From Thioclava indica (GTDB lineage: Bacteria; Pseudomonadota; Alphaproteobacteria; Rhodobacterales; Rhodobacteraceae): a DNA stretch of 64,000 nt. The notes beneath the pieces were generated by a model. The model searched no databases and was not told the origin of the DNA. It saw nothing but the letters and a program-made list of their open reading frames with translations. A program made the position numbers and the translations under genes. The first letter of the stretch is position 1. The number at the start of each line of letters is the position of its first letter. This document shows positions 59,509-64,000 of this stretch, in pieces. Location of the stretch: NCBI RefSeq assembly GCF_000714545.1, contig NZ_AUNB01000001.1, positions 248,001 to 312,000 of the forward strand. The letters run 5' to 3'.

Positions 59509-60804
59509 ATGGCTGAGACCTCCAAGACCGCCACGCTGACGCTTGATGGCAAAACCTATGAGCTGCCGGTGCTTTCACCCTCTGCCGGCCCCGACGTGGT
59601 CGACATTCGCAAGCTGTATGCACAGGCTGACGTGTTCACCTATGATCCCGGCTTTACCTCGACGGCATCTTGCGAAAGCTCGATCACCTTTATTGACGGT
59701 GACAAGGGCGAGCTGTTGTATCGCGGCTACCCGATTGATCAGCTGGCCAACGATTCGCATTATCTTGAAGTTTGCTACCTGCTTCTGAACGGCGAATTGC
59801 CCAATAAAACCGAGCTGGAAGATTTCGAATACCGCATCACGCGCCACACGATGGTGCATGAACAGATGCACAACTTCTTCCGCGGGTTCCGTCGTGACAG
59901 CCACCCGATGGCGACGATGGTGGGCGTGGTTGGCGCGATGTCGGCGTTTTACCATGACAGCCTTGATATCAACGATCCGTGGCAGCGCGAAGTGGCCTCG
60001 ATGCGCCTGATCGCGAAACTACCGACGATTGCCGCGATGGCGTATAAGTATTCGATCGGTCAGCCGTTTGTGTATCCGCGCAATGATCTGGGCTATGCCG
60101 AGAACTTCCTCAACATGTGTTTTTCGGTCCCTGCCGAGCCCTACAAGGTTGAGCCCGCACTGGCCAAAGCGATGGACCGGATCTTTACGCTGCATGCCGA
60201 TCACGAGCAGAACGCCTCGACCTCGACCGTGCGTCTGGCCGGGTCGTCGGGCGCCAACCCGTTCGCCTGTATCGCAGCCGGTATCGCCTGTCTTTGGGGC
60301 CCCGCACATGGTGGCGCAAACCAGGCTTGTCTTGAAATGCTGCGCGAGATCGGCACCGTGGATCAGATCCCGGAATATATTGCGCGCGCCAAGGACAAGA
60401 ACGACCCCTTCCGTCTGATGGGCTTTGGGCACCGCGTTTACAAAAACTTCGATCCGCGCGCCAAGGTGATGAAAGAAAGCGCCGATGAGGTGCTGGACCT
60501 GCTGGGCGTGCACGATAACGAGACGCTTCAGGTCGCTAAAGAACTGGAACGTATCGCGCTGGAAGACCCCTATTTCGTTGAGAAAAAGCTCTATCCCAAC
60601 GTCGATTTCTACTCGGGGATCATCCTTGAGGCGATGGGCTTCCCGACCTCGATGTTCACCCCGATCTTCGCGCTCTCGCGCACCGTGGGCTGGATCTCGC
60701 AGTGGAAAGAGATGATTGAGGATCCGACCAACAAAATCGGTCGCCCGCGTCAGCTTTATACCGGCGCGACGAAGCGCGATTATGTGGATGTGACCAAGCG
60801 CTAA
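59509..60804 (+). CDS. gltA: Citrate synthase, type II
   Basis: 431 aa first enzyme of the TCA cycle. [20 protein letters not shown], the His in [36 protein letters not shown] and [16 protein letters not shown] with its catalytic Asp are canonical. AAAGGGAAT precedes the ATG. Has its own terminator. Confidence 0.97.
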   Translation: MAETSKTATLTLDGKTYELPVLSPSAGPDVVDIRKLYAQADVFTYDPGFTSTASCESSITFIDGDKGELLYRGYPIDQLANDSHYLEVCYLLLNGELPNKTELEDFEYRITRHTMVHEQMHNFFRGFRRDSHPMATMVGVVGAMSAFYHDSLDINDPWQREVASMRLIAKLPTIAAMAYKYSIGQPFVYPRNDLGYAENFLNMCFSVPAEPYKVEPALAKAMDRIFTLHADHEQNASTSTVRLAGSSGANPFACIAAGIACLWGPAHGGANQACLEMLREIGTVDQIPEYIARAKDKNDPFRLMGFGHRVYKNFDPRAKVMKESADEVLDLLGVHDNETLQVAKELERIALEDPYFVEKKLYPNVDFYSGIILEAMGFPTSMFTPIFALSRTVGWISQWKEMIEDPTNKIGRPRQLYTGATKRDYVDVTKR

Positions 60805-60823
60805 GACGCTGTGAGAGAATTTT

Positions 60824-60854
60824 ACGGGCCGGGGGAAAACCTTCGGCCCGTTTT
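60824..60854 (+). terminator. gltA terminator
   Basis: Eight-bp stem acgggccg / cggcccgt with a twelve-base loop followed by TTT, 19 bases past the gltA stop. Confidence 0.85.
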
Positions 60855-60872
60855 GCATTTTGACATCAAGAA

Positions 60873-60930
60873 GGGGGCGCTGCCCCCCGGCCTGCGGCCT
60901 CCCCCCGGGATATTTCGATCAAGAGGAAGA
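60873..60930. repeat. GC-rich intergenic repeat element (roseobacter-type, variant)
   Basis: gggggcgctgccccc hairpin, then cggcctgcggcctcccccc and gggatatttcgatcaagagga. It has the same layout as the other repeats here (GC part, GGGAGTATTT-like core, then AAGAGGA/AGATGAA tail) and is a common intergenic form in Rhodobacteraceae. Confidence 0.6.
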
Positions 60931-61005
60931 TGGGGCCGCGCGATTGCGTCGCAGCCCTTAGTGCGCTCTTGCAAGGGCGCGCGCGCGGTGGCAAAGACTG
61001 CCCCT

Positions 61006-61668
61006 ATGAGCACCGATCCGACCCAAGATAAAAAACTCGCCCTGATCACCGGCGCCTCGCGCGGCTTGGGGGCGGCATTGGCCGAGGCGCTGGCAGCGGA
61101 TGGCTATCATATCATGGCCGTGGCGCGCACATCCGGCGCGCTTGAAGAATTGGATGACCGGGTGCAGGCGCTTGGCGGCACCGCTTCGCTGGGGCCGCTC
61201 GATGTCAGCGATCCCGATCAAATGGCGCATCTGGCGGGGTCGCTGGGGGCGCGTTGGGGCGGGGTCGATCTTTGGGCGCATTGCGCGATCCACGCAGCGC
61301 CGCTGTCGCCGACGGCCCATATCGACGCCAAGGAACTGGCAACATCGACCGCCGTCAACCTGACCGCGACGGCGCAGTTAATCGGGCTGATCGAGCCGCT
61401 TTTGCTGGCGCGCAAGGGCACGGCGCTGTTTTTCGACGACGACCGCGCGGGGCAAAAATTCTTTGGGATTTACGGCGCAACGAAAGCTGCACAAATGGCG
61501 CTGGTGCGCAGTTGGCAGGCTGAAACGACCAAACTCGGGCCGCGTGTGGTGATCGCACAGCCTGCCCCGATGGCGACAGCGTTGCGCGGGCGTTTCTTCC
61601 CCGGCGAGGATCGCGACAAGCTGGCAGATCGCCACGCCGAGGCGCGCCGGATTCTGGACGCGCTTTAA
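61006..61668 (+). CDS. SDR-family oxidoreductase, catalytic Ser replaced
   Basis: 220 aa Rossmann protein of the short-chain dehydrogenase superfamily. Cofactor motif TGASRGLGAALAEALAADG, NVNL-like TAVNLTATAQL and YGATKAAQMALVRSWQAE with the Tyr and Lys are present. About 12-13 residues before the Tyr, where SDRs have the catalytic Ser, the sequence is LFFDDDRAG, so the Ser is missing and activity may be altered. Start 61006 is chosen by length; a GTG six codons earlier is possible. Substrate unknown. Confidence 0.8.
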   Translation: MSTDPTQDKKLALITGASRGLGAALAEALAADGYHIMAVARTSGALEELDDRVQALGGTASLGPLDVSDPDQMAHLAGSLGARWGGVDLWAHCAIHAAPLSPTAHIDAKELATSTAVNLTATAQLIGLIEPLLLARKGTALFFDDDRAGQKFFGIYGATKAAQMALVRSWQAETTKLGPRVVIAQPAPMATALRGRFFPGEDRDKLADRHAEARRILDAL

Positions 61669-61734
61669 GCCCCGCTTTACCCCGCAGCCCGCCCGCGTTA
61701 AGCAGGGCAGACAGCCAGCATTTTCGGGGGCAAT

Positions 61735-62520
61735 ATGCGCATTCTCATCACCAATGACGACGGGATCGAGGCACCCGGGCTGAAGGTTCTCACCGAAATC
61801 GCCACCGAGGTCGCAGGCCCCGACGGCGAGGTCTGGACCGTCGCGCCCGCCTTTGAGCAATCGGGCGTGGGCCATTGCATTTCCTACACCCGCCCGATGA
61901 TGATTTCCAAACTCGCAGAGCGGCGTTACGCGACCGAGGGAAGCCCCGCCGATTGTGTGCTGGCCGGGCTTTATGACGTGCTAGAGGGGCAGCGCCCCGA
62001 TCTGGTGCTCTCTGGCGTGAACCGGGGCAATAATTCGGCCGATAATGCCCTGTATTCCGGCACGTTAGGCGGCGCGATGGAGGCCGCCTTGCAAGGCGTG
62101 CCCGCGATTGCGCTGTCGCAATTTCTGGGCCCGCTGGTGTTTGACGCCCCCGACATGTTCGAAGCCGCACGCGTGCATGGCGCGGCGCTGGTGCGCAGGC
62201 TGTGGGAGAATGGCGTCTGGGACGATGGCGATTACCGCGTGTTTTACAACGTGAACTTTCCGCCCGTGCTGGCCGCTGACGTCAAGGGCCACAAGGTCGT
62301 CGCGCAGGGCTTTCGCAAGGATTGCTATTTCGGCGTCGAACCCCATCACGCGCCCTCGGGGCGTCGGTTCCTTTGGGTCAAGGGTGGCCCGCAACACACC
62401 CCCACCGCGCCGGGCACCGATGCGGCAGTCAATCTGGACGGCTATATCTCGGTCACGCCGATGCGCGCCGATCTGACCGCCCATGACGTGCTGAGCGATC
62501 TTGAGGCACGTCTGGGATGA
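61735..62520 (+). CDS. surE: 5'/3'-nucleotidase SurE
   Basis: 261 aa metal-dependent survival phosphatase. [19 protein letters not shown] opens the family; [22 protein letters not shown] and [20 protein letters not shown] are the other signatures. It overlaps pcm by four bases (ATGA). The order surE-pcm-nlpD is conserved from enterobacteria. Confidence 0.96.
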   Translation: MRILITNDDGIEAPGLKVLTEIATEVAGPDGEVWTVAPAFEQSGVGHCISYTRPMMISKLAERRYATEGSPADCVLAGLYDVLEGQRPDLVLSGVNRGNNSADNALYSGTLGGAMEAALQGVPAIALSQFLGPLVFDAPDMFEAARVHGAALVRRLWENGVWDDGDYRVFYNVNFPPVLAADVKGHKVVAQGFRKDCYFGVEPHHAPSGRRFLWVKGGPQHTPTAPGTDAAVNLDGYISVTPMRADLTAHDVLSDLEARLG

Positions 62521-63173
62521 GCAAAGAGGCGCAAGAGAATCTCGCCGAGCGCAAGATGCGGTTTCTCTTTGCGCTGCGCTCCAAGGGCGTCACCGATGCG
62601 CGCACGTTGAACGCGATGGAGGCCATCGACCGGGGCCGCTTTGTACGCGGCTTGTTTTCTGAACGCGCCTACGAGGACATGCCGCTGCCGATTGCCTGCG
62701 GGCAAACGATCAGCCAGCCCTCGGTTGTGGGGCTGATGACGCAGGCGCTGAAAGTCGGGTCGCGCGATACCGTTTTGGAAATCGGCACCGGGTCGGGCTA
62801 TCAGGCCGCCGTGCTGAGCCAACTTGCGCGGCGCGTCTACACGGTGGATCGCCATCGCCGCCTCGCGCGCGATTCCGAGGCGCTGTTTGCTGCGCTCTCG
62901 ATCCCCAATATCGTGACGATTGCGGGCGATGGCTCGCGCGGGTTACCCGATCAGGCCCCCTTCGATAGAATACTCGTGACCGCCGCCGCCGAAGACCCGC
63001 CCGGCCCCCTATTGGCGCAGCTCAAGATCGGCGGTATCATGGTTTTGCCCGTGGGTCAGTCTGACACGGTGCAAAGCCTGATCCGGGTGCAGCGCCTTGA
63101 GAGCGGGTTTGACTACGAAGAATTGCGCCCGGTGCGCTTTGTTCCTTTGGTAGAAGGCATGGCGAGTGATTGA
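62517..63173 (+). CDS. pcm: Protein-L-isoaspartate O-methyltransferase
   Basis: 218 aa repair enzyme methylating isoaspartyl residues. [37 protein letters not shown] site [19 protein letters not shown] and [20 protein letters not shown] are typical. Start overlaps the surE stop, so coupled translation is likely. Confidence 0.96.
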   Translation: MSKEAQENLAERKMRFLFALRSKGVTDARTLNAMEAIDRGRFVRGLFSERAYEDMPLPIACGQTISQPSVVGLMTQALKVGSRDTVLEIGTGSGYQAAVLSQLARRVYTVDRHRRLARDSEALFAALSIPNIVTIAGDGSRGLPDQAPFDRILVTAAAEDPPGPLLAQLKIGGIMVLPVGQSDTVQSLIRVQRLESGFDYEELRPVRFVPLVEGMASD

Positions 63174-63235
63174 CGGGCAGGAAGATAGATATGAAAAGGG
63201 CCCCCAGAGGCCCGGCAAACAGTGAGGACGAGCGG

Positions 63236-64000
63236 ATGTCATTGAAAAACTCCCGGCTGCGGCTGATCCTTGTGGCAGGTGTTGCGGCAGGCACGCTGGC
63301 GGCGTGCGATCAGCAAGGCTTCGATATGGACCTGCGCCGCTTTGGGTCGGGAGGGCTGGACACCACCGACGCCGCCCGTCAGGCCGTGCAGGATCGTCCG
63401 CGCCCCGACAGCCGCGGCATCATCACCTATCCCAATTATCAGGTAGTCGTGGCCAATCGCGGCGACACAGTGACCTCGGTTGCCCAGCGTATCGGCACCG
63501 ATCCCGGCGCGCTGGCACGCTATAACGCGGTGGCCCCCAATGCGGTGCTGAACGCGGGCGAAGTTCTGGCGCTGCCCAGCAAGGTCGCCGGCGGCAATAC
63601 GGCCGATGGCGCAACCGGCGTGGGCACCAATCCCAGCGCACTGACTGCCGAGACGATTGACATCACCTCGCTGGCCTCTAACGCGATCGACAAATCGCAA
63701 ACCGGTCAAAACGCGCGCCCCGCTGCGCCCGCACCCGTGACCGCCACAAGCCCCGAGCCGACCCGCCACAAGGTCGCGCGCGGCGAGACCGCCTACTCAA
63801 TCGCGCGCTATTACAACGTGCCGGTCAAGGCGCTGGCACAATGGAACGGGCTGCCCAATGATCTTAGCGTGCGCGAGGGTCAGGTTCTGCTGATCCCGGT
63901 CGCCTCAAGCCGCCAGCCGGCCAAGGTGGAAACCGCAAGCACGACCACCGTTCCCGGCACTGGCTCACCCACTCCGGTTCCGCCCTCGGCCGCAGAACCG
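63236..64000 (+). CDS. nlpD: NlpD-like LysM lipoprotein (cut by window edge)
   Basis: The first 255 codons of a lipoprotein: signal SRLRLILVAGVAAGTLAAC with a lipobox ending at Cys25, then a first LysM (VVVANRGDTVTSVAQRIGTD, ending GEVLALPS), a linker and a second LysM (HKVARGETAYSIARYYNVP, ending GQVLLIPV). In this family a C-terminal LytM/M23 peptidase domain follows, which would lie past the right edge. Follows surE-pcm as in E. coli, where NlpD activates an amidase for cell separation. Confidence 0.88.
   Translation, partial: MSLKNSRLRLILVAGVAAGTLAACDQQGFDMDLRRFGSGGLDTTDAARQAVQDRPRPDSRGIITYPNYQVVVANRGDTVTSVAQRIGTDPGALARYNAVAPNAVLNAGEVLALPSKVAGGNTADGATGVGTNPSALTAETIDITSLASNAIDKSQTGQNARPAAPAPVTATSPEPTRHKVARGETAYSIARYYNVPVKALAQWNGLPNDLSVREGQVLLIPVASSRQPAKVETASTTTVPGTGSPTPVPPSAAEP

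Noticed and set aside
1-64000. CRISPR arrays, prophage, toxin-antitoxin or secretion-system clusters
   Set aside because: No regularly spaced repeats, integrase, phage structural genes or paired small toxin/antitoxin genes were recognised.

Overview
The window reads as a chromosomal segment of a GC-rich alphaproteobacterium of the Rhodobacteraceae (Rhodobacter/Roseobacter group). The indications are a B12-dependent class II ribonucleotide reductase (nrdJ) as the visible RNR, the runs aroA-cmk-...-rpsA-ihfB-lapA-trpF and trpGDC-moaC-moeA-lexA-comEC-gltX-gltA, surE-pcm-nlpD, a GTTC-N7-GTTC type SOS box in front of lexA, and the GGGAGTATTT...AGATGAAAG intergenic repeats. No species can be assigned from the sequence alone. 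Almost all of it is core chromosome: no prophage, CRISPR array, rRNA operon or origin is visible.

Layout. 0-2.5 kb: an RND efflux pump (permease cut by the left edge, plus adaptor), facing away from serS. 4.1-7.7 kb: the YfgM-bamB-der envelope/ribosome operon. 7.9-12.6 kb: a second adaptor/RND permease pair; the permease is unusually long and has extra membrane segments. 12.6-18.3 kb: an Atm1-type ABC exporter, a membrane LysM protein, a LOG-family nucleotide hydrolase, RarD, and a host-attachment-family protein coupled to a tiny hydrophilic protein. 18.3-24.9 kb: sodB, trpB, a secreted phytase-like esterase, trpF, lapA, ihfB, rpsA. 25.1-26.9 kb: a BLUF blue-light photoreceptor, a secreted glutathione peroxidase and an unknown secreted protein, placed between cmk and rpsA. 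27-30.4 kb: cmk, aroA, trmB and a YdcZ-type transporter.

30.4-34.9 kb is the one clearly accessory and decaying stretch. It holds a BaeR-like response regulator with a broken BaeS-like kinase, a small 2[4Fe-4S] ferredoxin, a frameshifted ferric-reductase-like membrane protein, a flavoprotein cut off after about 120 residues, a scrap of IS3-family transposase, and a PACE-family efflux gene. After it come nrdJ, whose upstream region has an NrdR-type box interleaved with DnaA-box-like sites, and tRNA-Pro(UGG).

39.6-48.8 kb: DUF192 and double cold-shock genes (overlapping), pdxH, fabI, a LysE exporter, gpt, a DUF2127 membrane protein, an aminotransferase, a SurA/PpiD-like isomerase and trpE. 48.8-64 kb: a divergent polysaccharide deacetylase, trpG-trpD-trpC-moaC-moeA (overlapping start/stop codons at three of the four junctions), lexA with an SOS box on its -10 element, comEC, gltX, gltA, an SDR, surE, pcm, and an NlpD-like LysM lipoprotein cut by the right edge.

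The tryptophan genes are scattered: trpE, trpGDC, trpF and trpB occur as separate pieces, with oppositely oriented genes lying between trpE and trpG and between trpF and trpB. I found no convincing wholly new multi-gene system. The most unusual places are the decaying redox/two-component locus with its IS3 scrap, the BLUF/peroxidase genes in the cmk-rpsA interval, the nrdJ control region, and the long RND permease.
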